Shown: positions 25,165 to 37,460, counted from the first letter of the stretch. The stretch is 64,000 nucleotides of DNA from Saururus chinensis (GCA_035235625.1 CP141143.1:4260501-4324500), one strand, 5' to 3'. A program made the numbers and translations. Notes: generated by a model from the sequence alone, not told the origin.

Positions 25165-27450
25165 ACACTAAAAATTAATAGCCCTATTTAATAAATAAAT
25201 ATTATTTTAAATTAATATTTTTATTTTATTAAATTTAATTAGTTGAGTGTCTGAAAAATATTATTATAAGTTTATTTTTTATTTTATAATTAATTTTTAC
25301 TATTAAATAAAAATTATTAATTTTTTAAATATAATTATTAATATATGATAGAAGAAATAATTTTAAAAAAAATATTTAAATAATAATTAAAAAAATTAAT
25401 TGCTATTTTAGACCATATTTTTTAAAGTAGTGTTCCTTTTTGTCCTACTAACGCTAGCCAAACAGTCGGCCCCTGCGTGACTTTTTTTTATTTTTTTAGT
25501 TAATTTTATCCTTTAAAAAGATAAAATTAGGTTTAAATTAATTTTGTCATTCTAAAAGATGAAATCGGGTCAAGTCTTAAAACTTGACCCAATTTCGTCC
25601 TTCAAAACTATAAAATTATGTAATACTGATTTCGTCCTTTTAAATGATGAAATTAAATTACTTTTTTTAAAATCTATTTTAAACTAATTTTAACACATGT
25701 CTATGTTTATTCATTCCATACATACCAAATATAACATTAAAGTATTAACATCATCGAATAAAAATAAACATAAAATAAAAATATTTATCAAATATATTAC
25801 ATCACAAGTCAAAAAAATATTTAATTTAAAATAAATATACAACAAAGTTAATATCACAATCTCCTACGTCCTCGACCTCGGCCTCGACGGTGCTATACGA
25901 GCTCCTCCTCATGATCTAGCTTTAGCTCGGGATGTGGCTCTATCTTTGGCTCCTCACGTACCTTTACAGCTTGGGAAGAGTATCTCGACAATGCCAATGC
26001 CCCCTCTGGGGGCACAAGAGATGTAGTTGAAATCCTAGCAAAAGATCTCACGAAAGGGATTGCAGTTATAGATGCAGAAGTCGCGGTCGATGCCGGTGGC
26101 AAAGCAGTTGTGCTCTTAGTTAAAGGAGAGGTAGATGAAGGTGGGAAGGGAAGCTGCCTAGGTTTGGGTTGGTAGGATTGGGGCCTGGGCTAGAGAGAGG
26201 CGAGGGGGAGGTAGACATGAAGAGGCAGGGTCAACTAGAACATTAAAAGCGTGGTGTAAAAAATCGAGGGTGAGTTAGAGCATTAAAAGCTTGGTGCAAA
26301 TTGCTACACTATAACAGTTAAAAAAAACTAAGGAAGTTGATTTAGTCGTTTAAAACGACGAAATCATAGAATATGTACTAAGTTTAATGTTTGTTGCATT
26401 GGAGGGTTATGACACGACCTCAATCAAATGACTGGAAAAAATTATTGCGATGCAATCATTGAAAGTCAAAATAAACAATGCAAAAGATAGTGCAATCATT
26501 GAAAGTCAAAATTAAAAATACAAAATTGTAGGGAAGCTCGTGAGATGCATTGTAAGGAAAGAATTTGTTTTTAAAAAGCTGATAAAGTGGGACACCTATT
26601 TATACTATATGGAGTTATGAAAATAATGGAATTCATAATATACACTAATATGGAAGTCCCATAATTGTGCTTTAAGTGCTTGTCTTGGCCATATAGAAGT
26701 CTTTGCTGATAAAATGATGCAGTAAGGAGAGAATCATTGTTGCAGATGTATTTGCCTGAGGCAAGATTATTGGCTCTCACTTGCGGAGTTGCCTTTACTA
26801 TGAGCCCTTTAGACCAGCTATGATGATATGATCAACTTTTATGCAAGGAGTTAGATAAGTTGGATTAATGTGAATCTTTAGGACCAGCTAAATTAACATG
26901 AATCTTGGTGTATGGATCCTCGTAATGTAAAGCAATGATCAAGATTAAATTATGAATTGAAGAATGTAGAGTTGGTGAGGTGCACATATTGCCACACATA
27001 GCGTTAGTTGTTGTGAATGATGTCAAAGAGTGTGACAATTTCATCCTTTAAAAGGATGAAATCAATATTACGTGATTTCGTCCTTTTAAAGCACAAAATT
27101 GGGTCAAGTCTTTTAAAACTTGACCTAATTTCGTTATTTAGAAAGACGAAATCAAGTAAAAAAAAGCCACGCAAGCGCAACGGCTTGGTTGGCGCTTGCG
27201 TGGCAAAAAGGAACACCACTTTGAGAAATATTTTCCAAAGTGGTCCAAAACAGTAATTATTTTTTTTAATTATTATTTAAATTTTTTTCCTAATTTTTAT
27301 TAAATAATAAAAGTTACATTTAAAATAAAGAAAAATAAGCTTATAGTATTTTATTTTAAGTAATTATTTACTTAAATTGAATAAAATAAAATTATTAATA
27401 TTAAATTTTTTTGTCAAATAGAATTATTAATATTAAGATAAACAAAATAA
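25165..27450. mobile_element. 2.3-kb element with long (~450-500 bp) terminal inverted repeats, MULE-like
   Basis: The left arm (about 25165-25680) and the right arm (about 27015-27450) are inverted copies along most of their length. Shared blocks, reading inward, are AAATAATAATTAAAAAAA, AAAGT(A/G)GTGTTCCTTTTTG, a CGTGACTTTTTTTT-type run, GGGTCAAGTCTTAAAACTT with its complement, and ATTTCGTCCTTTT with its complement. The middle (about 25690-27000) is unique and carries no complete transposase. Long inverted repeats around a non-transposase interior fit a non-autonomous Mutator-like (Pack-MULE-type) element, but no 9-bp target duplication was confirmed, so the superfamily is an inference. The foldback at 6127-6565 shares its motifs. 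Confidence 0.65.
25861..26120 (-). pseudogene. Possible captured coding fragment inside the long-TIR element
   Basis: On the minus strand an open stretch of about 69 codons (26102 to 25893) is Pro/Ala/Ser-rich, turns acidic at its end (ELKLDHEEELV, stop), and is followed out of frame by an Arg-Gly-rich RRGRGRGRRR stretch near 25861-25890. Base composition here is much richer in GC than in the rest of the element. Such acidic and RG-rich tails occur in some plant transposon-linked proteins, but I do not recognise the family. It may be a host gene fragment or a transposase tail. Confidence 0.3.
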
Positions 27451-27841
27451 TATTAAACCGCTAAGATTCATGAGATGTGTGATATTGAATAGTGAATTAT
27501 CCCCATACTTGTTTAGCTTTAGGCTTTATGACCGAGACTTGGTCACGAAAAAAAGGATGCTACTATATTACTATATAAGTGGTGACTACTGAGTGAGATA
27601 CTTCCCATCAGGATCTATTCCACCCTCAACATGTCTTACTTGTCATACATTATGATCATAGTCATTAATTATAGTAGAAATCTCATTTGGATGCAAAATT
27701 TCAAGAAAATGAAAATTTTATTACATTTGGCTATGCAAAATTTATGAATTTCCTTTGTCATTCTGTCTATTTAGATGATTATGTGGTGTAGCTACATTTG
27801 TTGACCTTTTTAGTGGATTTCACCTACCACGTACTCACAAT

Positions 27842-29343
27842 TGTTGACATAAAAAAAAATCAAAATTAAATCAAAACTCAAATGCAAAGATCTCAGAGCT
27901 TGACTAGCTCCAGATAACTCTAAATTTTCAAAATGGACAAAGTCTCGAATTCGGATAAAGTCCAAACAAAGAAAAAATAATAATTTCAAAATCCAAAGGC
28001 CAAGATTTCGGAGCTTGACTAGCTCTGAGTGAGACTAAATTTTTTAATAGACAAAGTCTAAAAAAAAAAGTAAGGAAGCAAAATCTAATCCTACACACGT
28101 AGGAATAGACTAAGGCTTTTAACAAAAAAAAAGTGAAGAGGCAAGATCTAAATCCTACACACGTAGGAATGAACTAAGGCTTCCAACAAAAATTTTATTG
28201 TGAGAGAACATTATGGGGGCCTCTTTACATTTAAAGTTAAATGGCTGAGGGAGGCTTTGTAAGCCTCACATGGCCACGTAATAAAAATTTGCAAAGGACT
28301 ATGTAGGACCTCATAAGTCTCACAACAAAATAGTCATAAAACATAAATAAATGAAAAATGCTAGGTAAGACTCGTGGGTCCTATGCTATTATTTTGTTAA
28401 AAAAAAGACTTATTTAGTCATGAAAGACCAAAATAACTGAAAAAAAAAGGGTTAAATTCCAAAAGAACCCAAAGTTCAAAGAAAAAAAAGGGGGTTGTGT
28501 GGAAAATTTCATGGACCCCACATAAAGAATGGGAAGATTCAATCAAAGCCTTGATGCTCGTAATCCCCTACTATAAAAAAAAGGATGATGAAATAAATAA
28601 ATAACAAATATAATAAATAATAAAAAAAAAGAAAGTGGAGATGACCAAGTCAAAGGTATAATGCCCGGTCTTCTCTCACACTTCCCACTTCCTCCACTAA
28701 TCAAGTGGTTCTCACCAACACTCCCACTAACCCATTTTCCATTTTCCATATCCCACTAATCCACTATCCACTTTTCACAAACTACCTTTCCAACTCACCA
28801 CACTACTTGCTTAACCGTGCAACTCTCATCCTATAAATACCCCTTCATTTCCATAAGAAGGGGCTTTTGGCTTTCAAGTCTACAGAACCTCCAAAGAGAA
28901 ATCTAGAAGTCCATCACACACCAAATTCCTAAAAAGCCTTGACCATCAAAAAGTCGAAGAAGATCGAGGAATTAGAAGACAAGCAGAATCAACCAAAAAG
29001 GAAGAAGAATTTGTGCAAGGGGAGCTCTCATCTTCAAGAAGAATTTTCCTTGTTTTCTTCTTTTCTTTTCTTTTTTTTTAACTTGAAAGTTGTAGCCACT
29101 TCTCCTGGCAATTCTCTTTTCTTATTTTAATAAAATTCTTGTTTCTTTCATTCTTGCCAACTAATCGAAAGGTTTTAAAAATTAATTAATCACTACTACT
29201 CACTTCAAAGTGTAAAGAGTAGTCTTGATTAATCAAGAGAAGGTCATCCCACATAAAAAAAAGGTTCTTCTCTACCCCTTGCAAGGAAGGATCATCCGAT
29301 CCATTCCCTTGTCTTGTGCATAGAGAACTACCGAAATCCACCA
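27842..29343 (+). mobile_element. Solo LTR (1502 bp), target duplication ACAAT
   Basis: The element begins TGTTGACAT and ends ATCCACCA. ACAAT flanks it on both sides (27837-27841 and 29344-29348), a clean 5-bp target duplication. A TATA box (CTATAAATACCCC) sits at 28831 and is followed by a plausible transcribed leader, so the LTR reads on the plus strand. The 5' third holds degenerate tandem blocks (GAGCTTGACTAGCTC twice; CCTACACACGTAGGAAT twice). No gag-pol body lies beside it, so it is a solo LTR. The superfamily is not assigned, though the length suggests Gypsy. Confidence 0.85.
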
Positions 29344-29348
29344 ACAAT

Positions 29349-31526
29349 AATATTTTTTCATTTCATTTTATTTATTTTATTTTATTAGGACATTTAACCA
29401 AATGTAATTTTTTTATGGGAAACATGGTCAAAGCCCCAAACAAAAAACTAACAGCAACTAAAAGGTGATCAAACATCAAGCACAAAAACGAATCCACCAT
29501 TGTGGAAAAGAAACTAAAATGTAATTTTGATTATGCTCAATTTTATTATATATAATTTGGGTGAATTTACATTATGATTATGCTCAATTTGTTATCAAAC
29601 TGCCCCACAAATAAGTAGCTCGTGAAGATTCAACGTCATGTAAGGTATTTATGTTGCTTCTTGAAATTATGAGGCTCTCGCTGTCGTGGTTGTGGAAACA
29701 TGCTTTTGTCACTTAAAAGCTGACCCCTAGGCTATTTGCACTTGCTCATGCCATGTGGCCCCCTAATAGGGGACTAATTTTAGGCTTAGTCTTTCATGGC
29801 ACATATATGGTACACACTTCATGCACAAGTTGTCTTTTTACGTGAAGAGTGTGCACTACTGTGTGTGTGGTAGATTTCTCGTGATGGATCGCTTGGAAAT
29901 CTTCACAAACAAAGACATTGGTAAACATTTATCAACTTATCATGTCTCAATACAAATTAAGGAAAATAATATCCCAATTCCACATTTTATATACTAAAAG
30001 CTTACTCTAGTCTCTTATTGGACTGAAAAAAGTAAATTTTTGTGTTATTGTCACGTGTGGCTCACCTTCTCTATCTAGTCAAAGTTGGAGTAAGAATATC
30101 AAAATTTATTTATTAATTTAGACCCTTGCGTACAATGTAGGTCCTATCTATATGTGATGTGGTTGCCTTGTGGTAGTGGGTATGACCTTGCATATGAGGC
30201 TAGAGTTTGTGGGAGGGAAGCATTTTTAACGCTTCTTACTAACAATGAGCCCAGTGTAAGCTATGTATGGAGCCTTTCATCTATGAAATCGATGGCGCAC
30301 ACACTAATCCCTCTCAATTATGTCCTTCTCACTAGCTATTTTGCTCCCTCCACCTCACTGTTGGCCACTATTAGTGGCAAGGCGTTCAATTAAATCTACA
30401 TTTAATGTCTTGACAATACTTGGATTAGTTGTATATATTGGTTAAAATTTGCTAAAAATGGTGTCTGCTATGAAACATCAACTAATACTTGCAGTAGTCT
30501 AATAGATGGCTAAACCTAGTAGATAATGGGCGAAAACTAGTTGTAGAAGGCAGATAAGGATGCAGTGTGTGGTTCTAAGGTGCATACAAATACAACTTTC
30601 TTTACTGAGTTATTTGCCTTTTATAGAAATGTTGTTGATGGGCTAAACAAGATGTCTCCTCTTTAGGTTACAACAAGCCTTTTGAGAATATACAACCAAC
30701 AAAGTTTGAATAATTCTCTCTAAACTCTCTTTGTTACTATAAAAAAATTGTTGAAATTTATCTTTGGAAATCACAAAAAAAATCCTTTTCAAAAGCATGA
30801 ACTAAAAAAAGAGGGACGATAACACACAAGGGCAATGTAAATGAAATTGCAATATACAAAATATTTGGGCTTAAGACTATTTATAATCCCCAAAAGTGCA
30901 CACTAATGGTTGTGTCTCTACATGAGGAGCCTCATCACATCCTCAGGGAAACATGAAAATAAATCTTTTTTACATAAATCTCAATGGAGACAATCCTTAA
31001 CAAACGGTTGTGGATGAAAATCATCAAGCATTTATTAGTTTAAAAATATTAATAAACACCCCACCGCCTTTGTCACCTCATTGTCGTTGTTGTTACCCCC
31101 ACCCGACACCAGTGTAGCCAATGCCACCTCTCTTACCACCATCATCCGACGACCATTGCCACTTTCTCAATTACACAATCAACATAGTATAAACATACTT
31201 TAGCACCACATAAGACTATATACATATTGTAGCCAACACATAATATAAACTCACGCACAATATTTATTTATTGTAGCCCATACAAAGTACACATTTTGGA
31301 GAAAGTTTGTTTGAGCTAGGGGCTTACATTGCCTAGGCATCATAAGCCATCGGATTGAGATCTGACGACAAAGGGTTTCACAACCCGAATTCTTTTCTCA
31401 ATTCATTTTTGAATTAAAAATTAGCAAAAATAAAATTTTCTTCTTATAAAAACTCATTTGTCAAATATATTAATTTAAGGTGTGGCTCACTCATTTTCGA
31501 ATATATGAATAATCAAATCATGGCGT

Positions 31527-31585
<59 letters not shown>

Positions 31586-32323
31586 ACATGATAAAATCAC
31601 AATAAAATATCACGGGGTTTTGCCCAAGTACATACCAAATTGCACAATACACACAACTATAAGTGATTGACACTCTCATGCCTATGTTTAAAAATTACAC
31701 ACAAACTAAAGTTTAATATTAATATTAAAAAATCTTACATTTAACTAAGAGTTTCGCGTCCTCTCTTAGCACAAAAATCCCCCACCCAATTATTATTTTG
31801 AAGAACTTACATTAAAATGGATGCTAAGTATACAAATATACCGAGTGAGATGTGTAAACAAAAACTATAAAACCTTCAAAATTTATTTCACAACATCATT
31901 AAAAAAAAGAGTATAATAAGCAACATGGATTCCATTACAAGGAATATTATACTTCAAATCATCAAAGCATAATAAATAATCATGCTTAATCATTCTTCCA
32001 AATATCACATGATTCTCACTCAAAAGTTTCCAACTGCTTAAGTACAAGTCAAAAGGTCCTTATGACATAGTAGCTACTTTTAAGAGTATAGTCTCACATT
32101 ATTAGACTATGAACTACATACATTCGAACCTCAAGTATCCTCTAAAGTCTACACACTCCATCTATGATATGAAGCTAAGGCTCATAGGGGCTAATAGACC
32201 CAAGTGGTTGAAGTTCCTACTTCCAAGATCATCAAAACCTTTTGTATTGTGTTGCACATGACCGTTATATTTTAATGTTTAAGTCCATTCGAACATGACC
32301 CCTAGGTCTACATAACTCTCATC
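29349..32323. other. Intergenic DNA between two solo LTRs, no gene seen
   Basis: No protein family was recognised. An open frame at 30154-30393 has no resemblance I can name. The region contains a (TA)n run and a short motif near 31347 (CATCGGATTGAGATCTGACG) that resembles the arms of the inverted repeat at 37760-37864. It is probably decayed transposon sequence. Confidence 0.4.
31530..31583. repeat. (TA)n microsatellite
   Basis: About 54 bp of uninterrupted alternating T and A. Confidence 0.97.
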
Positions 32324-32328
32324 TATAT

Positions 32329-35300
32329 TGTCACGCCCTGGCGATGCCCGACCCTAGCCAAACCCGGTCCAAGGGCCGGTCAAGCGCGCTGGGCGACAAA
32401 GGGAAATTGAGAAACAATTTAGCGGAAGACTTAACCCTAACCACGGGCGATTTAATAAAATTACAGAGTACGCATAATCCTTTGACCAAGAGTAAATAAG
32501 AAGAAAAGAAAGAGAGTTGTTTATCACAAAGTAAACAACAAATCTCAAACCCACATGTTTAGTTAACTAAAGCCCACACTAGCTCAAAATAAGTCTTAAG
32601 CAAACACAACTGCAAAATGTGACATAAATCCAAAACAATAAAAAACCTTACACAAAGGTTCTAAACATAAGACATAAAACCAAAGGAAAATAAGTCACAC
32701 AACGATCTCCACGATCACATCCAAGTCATCTCCGACCTTTCCTCAAAGAGGAGATCCTGTCCGTCTGCGTGTCACACCACGTAGCCCCAAAATAAAACAC
32801 AAGAAAGAGGGGTGAGTTTAACAAACTCAGCAATGGTTTTTAATATCACTATCAACATCAAAAATACGATAGCATAGCAATATGATCATTCAGATCAAAA
32901 ATTTACATGGTGCATCATTTTTTGATCACGCATACACATCACCTAAAACTGTATCATAGTGCATAATCCACATAATTTCTTTCTCATCATAACACCCTGC
33001 ATGAAATGTATCTCTAACATACATATTCCATCATGCATCATACCATAATCAACCTGCATGAATGTATCTCTAACATACATATTCCATCATGCATCATATC
33101 ATAATCAACCTGCATGAATGTATCTCTAACATACACATTCCATTATGCATCATATCATAATCAACCTGCATGGATGTATCTCTAACATACACATTCCATT
33201 ATGCATCATATCATAACAACCTTCATCAAGGAGTAATCACAATTTGGTGTCACACAGACGGGACATAGACAAGGCCACAAAGGCGTGTCATTGTCTAAAA
33301 TTCTACACAAGAATTCAAGAAAGATTAGGGTTGTCAATCCCTAAAGTTGCTCGCCCTGGACGATCCTAGCCAAGGATGTCTCATTCTCACACATAGAATC
33401 TAGAGCAGGGGTGTTCACCCAGGGACATCTCATGCGGAGGGGAGAGCCCGAATTTCCACACAGGGAACCCTAAAACACGTGGTAGCGGGTGCACACAACA
33501 TACCACACTACATCCTCAGGGTTCAGATGACACTCATAATAACATTCTCACAATCCGCAAGACAAGTACATAACTCGTCCCCACATAATTCCATTCAACT
33601 AGACTCAACCCGGGGAGTGCACTCGTTCCACACAGGAACTCAAATCAAAACATGTCCCTTCGGACCAATCAACTTACAATTAATCCACAACCGATCAATC
33701 TGACACACAATTTCACCACATTGCATCCAATCGGTCAAATTCGATTAACCTCGATGAAGCCTCAATTGGAAATCTATTTTCATGAGCATGCAGCATGATA
33801 CATATGTAGGCAAGGCATACATGAATCCTAATCCATGATAAGTGCTCTCATCAGCCCCTAATGCATCATTTATAATCACAATATTAAGCTTCAAACATCA
33901 TCATTTAACCCCCACATGTGTGTGTAACTAGTAGAAGTACTTCACTCAATGCATTTCAACATGCTTAAAATTAACTCACTACCACACTACACATGTGAAT
34001 TAACATCTAATCATACATTTCAGCGGAAATCATAGGAGAAGAATCGTTGAAATCATAACTCAAATAAAAACTCAACCACAAAGGCTAAACATATATAAGA
34101 TCATTCATTTCATCCTTGAATCATGACATTCACCAACATCCACACATCAACTAACCACATTCTATCATGACAAATCAGTCCATTAATAGGTTGTAGTCCT
34201 ACTGAAAATATGCTTAACCACATGGAATCAACCATTCACAATTTCAAGATGACAATTCCAACATTATGCCACAAACTATAAGTCATTCCACAAACCTCTA
34301 AGCATATATATCTCAACTCCATAACCTCAATAACATGCCTTTCCAGTAGCATAATATAGCTTAAAACACTCCACATTCATATGAAATTGGCAAGCTAAAG
34401 TGGAATCATCGAAATAAACATCATGCATTAGAACAAAATTCTACTATGTAGCCGTTCGAACACCCTGCAGGCCGTTTGATCGGCTAAATGGGAAAAATTC
34501 AAATTCATAGTTTGGCCGTTCGAACGCCCATTAGGTCGTTCAATTGGTTGAACTGAAAATCTGTCGATCCGACAATGTTGCTGTTTGAACGCCCAAAAGG
34601 GCCGTTCGAATGCCAACAAGGCAGAACTGATCATCTTCTTCCTTTCGCGATTTCAAATCTAGACACCATTGATAACACTTTAAATCAACATCTAACACCC
34701 TAATTATTATCAAAAGTCCTTCATAACTGTCAGAATATTAAACCATATCATAATAAGGTAAAACCCTATAAAATCGGGATTAAAGATTACCATTTTCTAA
34801 TCATGCCATTAACACACCAAATTAAGTAACTCCATTCAAAATAAGCCAAAAATCAAGAGTTTTACCATGGATAAACTAAAATTTTGAAAGGATCATTACC
34901 TTATCCCTTGATTAAGCTCGGATTTGATGGTCACCCTTCTTGAAAACCTTACAAAAACATAGAGTTTGAATTAAACTCCATTAAAAATCGATTTACCAAA
35001 GAAATCTCTAATTAAAACTTAGATCTAGGGCTTGTTGAACATAAAAATCAGATTTTGAAAGCTAGGGTTTGTAGTAAAATACAAATCAGTAGTTTTTGAT
35101 GTCCAAAAACGAATTAAAACAAAGGAGAAATGGTAGATTAGAAGAGATTTAGAAGAGATTAAGAAGAAAGCTAGGGTTTAGTGCTTAATTAGAGTAGGCT
35201 TACCTTAAACACCTTCTAATCCGGGCCTAATTGGGGATTAGGCCTAACCTCTCCTCCTTAGCCTATTCCCAAAAATGGAAATGGCTCAGGTTTGGTTTTT

Positions 35301-35726
35301 TATAGTAAGGGTTAAGGTATGTATGGGTAAGTTATGGGGTGTAAATAGGAAAAGTAAGCTAAAAATGTGTATTTTACAAATTTGAGTACTAATTAAGTCT
35401 AAGAAAATTCTGAAAATTTTTGTATAACCTTAAGTAGATATCTGGGTTCATTTAACCCAAAAACCAAAATTTCGACGGTGGGGTCCACAGGGGTCCAGCC
35501 AAAACCCTAATTTTTGAAAAAATAGTAAAAATTTTAAAAAATCCTAAAAATTTACATTTGTATTAAAATCACTTAAAACCACTAATATTAAAGTTGATTT
35601 TGGTTAAAACCATCATAATCACTACTTATTCACGAAATCACCGAATAAATCAGAAAACGTGTTAACCTTAGGATAACCGATAATTAAAGAAAACCAAAAA
35701 TCAGTTTAGAGATGAGGGTATTTACA
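32329..35726 (-). mobile_element. Large solo LTR (3398 bp), target duplication TATAT, Gypsy type
   Basis: The element begins TGTCACGCCCTGG and ends GGGTATTTACA. TATAT precedes it (32324-32328) and follows it (35727-35731). On the minus strand the LTR therefore reads TGTAAATACCC...GGGCGTGACA, an end type known from plant Gypsy elements. A TATA box on the minus strand (TTACTATAAAAAACC, about 35296-35308) supports that direction. Internal features are a minisatellite of four 56-57 bp units and repeated CGTTCGAACGCCC-like words at 34450-34620. An LTR of this length fits the Del/Tekay chromoviruses, which is an inference. No internal domain flanks it, so it is solo. Confidence 0.85.
32996..33221. 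repeat. Minisatellite, four copies of a 56-57 bp unit
   Basis: Copies start at 32996, 33053, 33109 and 33165. Each runs CCTGCATGAATGTATCTCTA, then ACATACATATTCCATCATGC, then ATCATATCATAATCAA, with few changes; the last is truncated. It lies within the large solo LTR, so it was probably present in the retrotransposon. Confidence 0.95.
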
Positions 35727-36002
35727 TATATAGAGTCAAAAGTCTTGGACCTATTTCATACCAAACTCTTTCCATTTAGATGGCTAAAGACTCACTTCCT
35801 TCAACCTCTTATGCCAAAATACATCAGTCTTGTGGATACGATACATTATAAAGATATTCACACACCTAAGAACAATGCGTTATGAGGTGTGAAGTGGAAG
35901 AGAAGGGATGTCATAATTGGGGTTTTCAATAAGATGACCTTTTTATTTTTTATTTTTTATTTTTTTTATAAATAATAATAATAATAGGTGTTGAGCTTTT
36001 TA

Positions 36003-36121
36003 TCATCTTGGCGTCGAGCTATTTTTAGGACCTCCCCTATAGTATCGTCACCACAGTAGAGTTTAACCACCAAGTTCGGGATGGATTGGTGTAGTTCCTC
36101 TACGCCTAGGACACTAGAATA
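36003..36121 (-). rRNA. rrn5: Plastid-derived 5S rRNA gene copy (nuclear, presumably not functional)
   Basis: On the minus strand it begins TATTCTAGTGTCCTAGGCG and contains the highly conserved CCATCCCGAACTTGG and TGGTGACGATACT segments, ending in GCTCGACGCCA. Compared with the usual plastid gene it has a four-base deletion just before the AAAAATAG stretch and a few transitions. It is a passenger of the NUPT and lacks a plastid transcription context. Confidence 0.9.
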
Positions 36122-36349
36122 CCGAACCATGAACAAAGAAAGGCATGAGAGAAAAGCATATTGGCTAGTAATTGTGAGGCCCCAATTCTTAACTAAAAGG
36201 GACACCAAACAAAGGCCTCTGCCCTTCCATTCCTTGGATAGATGGAGAGGGAGGGCAAATCTTTTGATTTTTTCACATTGTCAAATAGTTAAAAAATGAA
36301 AATAGATGGCGAGTGCCTAACCAAATTGATCAGGTTATGTAGGAACAAG

Positions 36350-36453
36350 GTTCAAATCTCTCGGTCTATTAGGATGCCTCAACAGCATACATCACTGCAC
36401 TTCCACTTGACACCTATTGTAATGATAAACGGCTCGTCTCACCGTGACCTTTC
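36350..36453 (-). rRNA. rrn4.5: Plastid-derived 4.5S rRNA gene copy (nuclear, presumably not functional)
   Basis: On the minus strand it begins GAAAGGTCACGGTGAGACG and includes GCCGTTTATCATTAC, GGTGTCAAGTGGAAGTGCAG and TGAGGCATCC, ending near TTGAAC, a length of about 104 nt that matches the plastid 4.5S rRNA. G-to-A changes are visible against the usual sequence. The NUPT break coincides closely with the 5' end of this gene. Confidence 0.88.
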
Positions 36454-36539
36454 ACCTATTATATAATTCATCACATATAATTGCAATTAATGCATCAAAT
36501 AGTATGTCATTATTTCTCATAATAATAGCCTAATATTCA

Positions 36540-37460
36540 TAGTAATTCATTGATGTGTCAGCCAAGTCACCAATGATAATCGGTAACACATCGACGAGTT
36601 GAACCCTTGCCGACAATGGAATAAATAAGAGAATCATCCTCATCGACGTCTTCATCAATGTCTACATCATCGCCGATAATCCATCAGTAAGACACCGATG
36701 TCCCATAGGTTCACTGGTATTGTTCAATCTTCTTCTTCTTACATCGATAGCATCATTGACATGTCGACATATACGTTGATGGACGGGAAAAATGTAGAAT
36801 CATATATCATCATAAAAATAACTTTATGAAATCAAATATAATCATGTAATCAACTTTAATTTAATCCTTAACTATCACATAGAGAGATTAAAGAGATACT
36901 CATCAACATAACATAAAATATACATTCATGAATCATAAATACCATGAACAACATAGCATATCATTAATGGTTAAATCTAAATTTAAGACATATACTACTC
37001 TATCCTCATTCATCAACATTAATTTTTTATTTTTACAATTTTAGGTTAGCAATCCGATTTCTGATTAAACAATGAAGAGATCTCTACAAATCTAGCTTCA
37101 TTCTCCCAAACTTTGACTTGCCCTATCCCAATATTCTACCCCAAAGTAAAAGAGTTTGCTAGAGTTGGGTTAATAATTCATCAAAGGTATATTATATGGA
37201 TGTCTAAAAATCGAATCAAAGTGCTTAACCAACTCTAAAAACCATTTGAAATTGTTTTAATTGCAATTTTGTAACCGTTGGTAGATTGGTTCTAGCATTA
37301 TCGATGTGTCGAACCATGCAGACAAAGAAAAAATAGCTTCATCGGTGAGTATATCAACATATTAAACCTCACTGATAAAGGAATTATTATCTTATTAGTA
37401 GGTTCATTAACACGTCGAACATCGCCGATAAAGTTTCACTATGTTCATCAACATGTTAGT
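36540..37460. repeat. Diverged transposon sequence with repeated ATCAACRTGTCGA / CGCCGATAA words
   Basis: Short words of the type CATCGCCGATAA, ACATGTCGAC, ATGTGTCGAAC and CACCGATG recur in both orientations over about 0.9 kb. A similar patchwork occurs at 56640-57010. Dense short subterminal repeats of this kind are typical of CACTA-type ends, so I infer a decayed CACTA-like element. No terminal repeats or transposase were identified. Confidence 0.35.

Larger units (their letters stand above)
35938..36453 (-). mobile_element. Nuclear insertion of plastid DNA (NUPT): 5S and 4.5S rRNA region
   Basis: The minus strand of this ~515-bp segment follows the chloroplast order rrn4.5 - spacer - rrn5 - downstream spacer, all in register with what I know of plastid inverted-repeat sequence. 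It differs by scattered substitutions and small indels, many of the C-to-T / G-to-A kind expected after nuclear transfer and methylation. The spacer includes the plastid-type GGTGTCCCTTTTA, GGGGCCTCACAATTACTAGC and TTTCTTTGTTCATGGTTCG. The right break lies at the 4.5S 5' end near 36453. The left break is in an AT-rich run near 35938 and is less certain. Confidence 0.93.

Noticed and set aside
30154-30393. 79-codon open frame on the plus strand between two solo LTRs
   Set aside because: No recognisable domain and no splice or promoter context; it is probably chance in decayed transposon DNA.
32996-33221. Regular repeats with a constant unit, considered as a CRISPR-like array
   Set aside because: The units are contiguous with no unique spacers, the host is a plant, and they lie inside an LTR; this is a minisatellite.
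35966-36299. Short open frames across the plastid-derived rRNA copies
   Set aside because: The sequence is rRNA and spacer, so the frames have no coding meaning.
36350-36360. GTTCAAATC-type word, considered as a tRNA T-loop
   Set aside because: It is the 3' end of the plastid-derived 4.5S rRNA copy; no cloverleaf can be formed around it. No tRNA gene was found elsewhere in the window.
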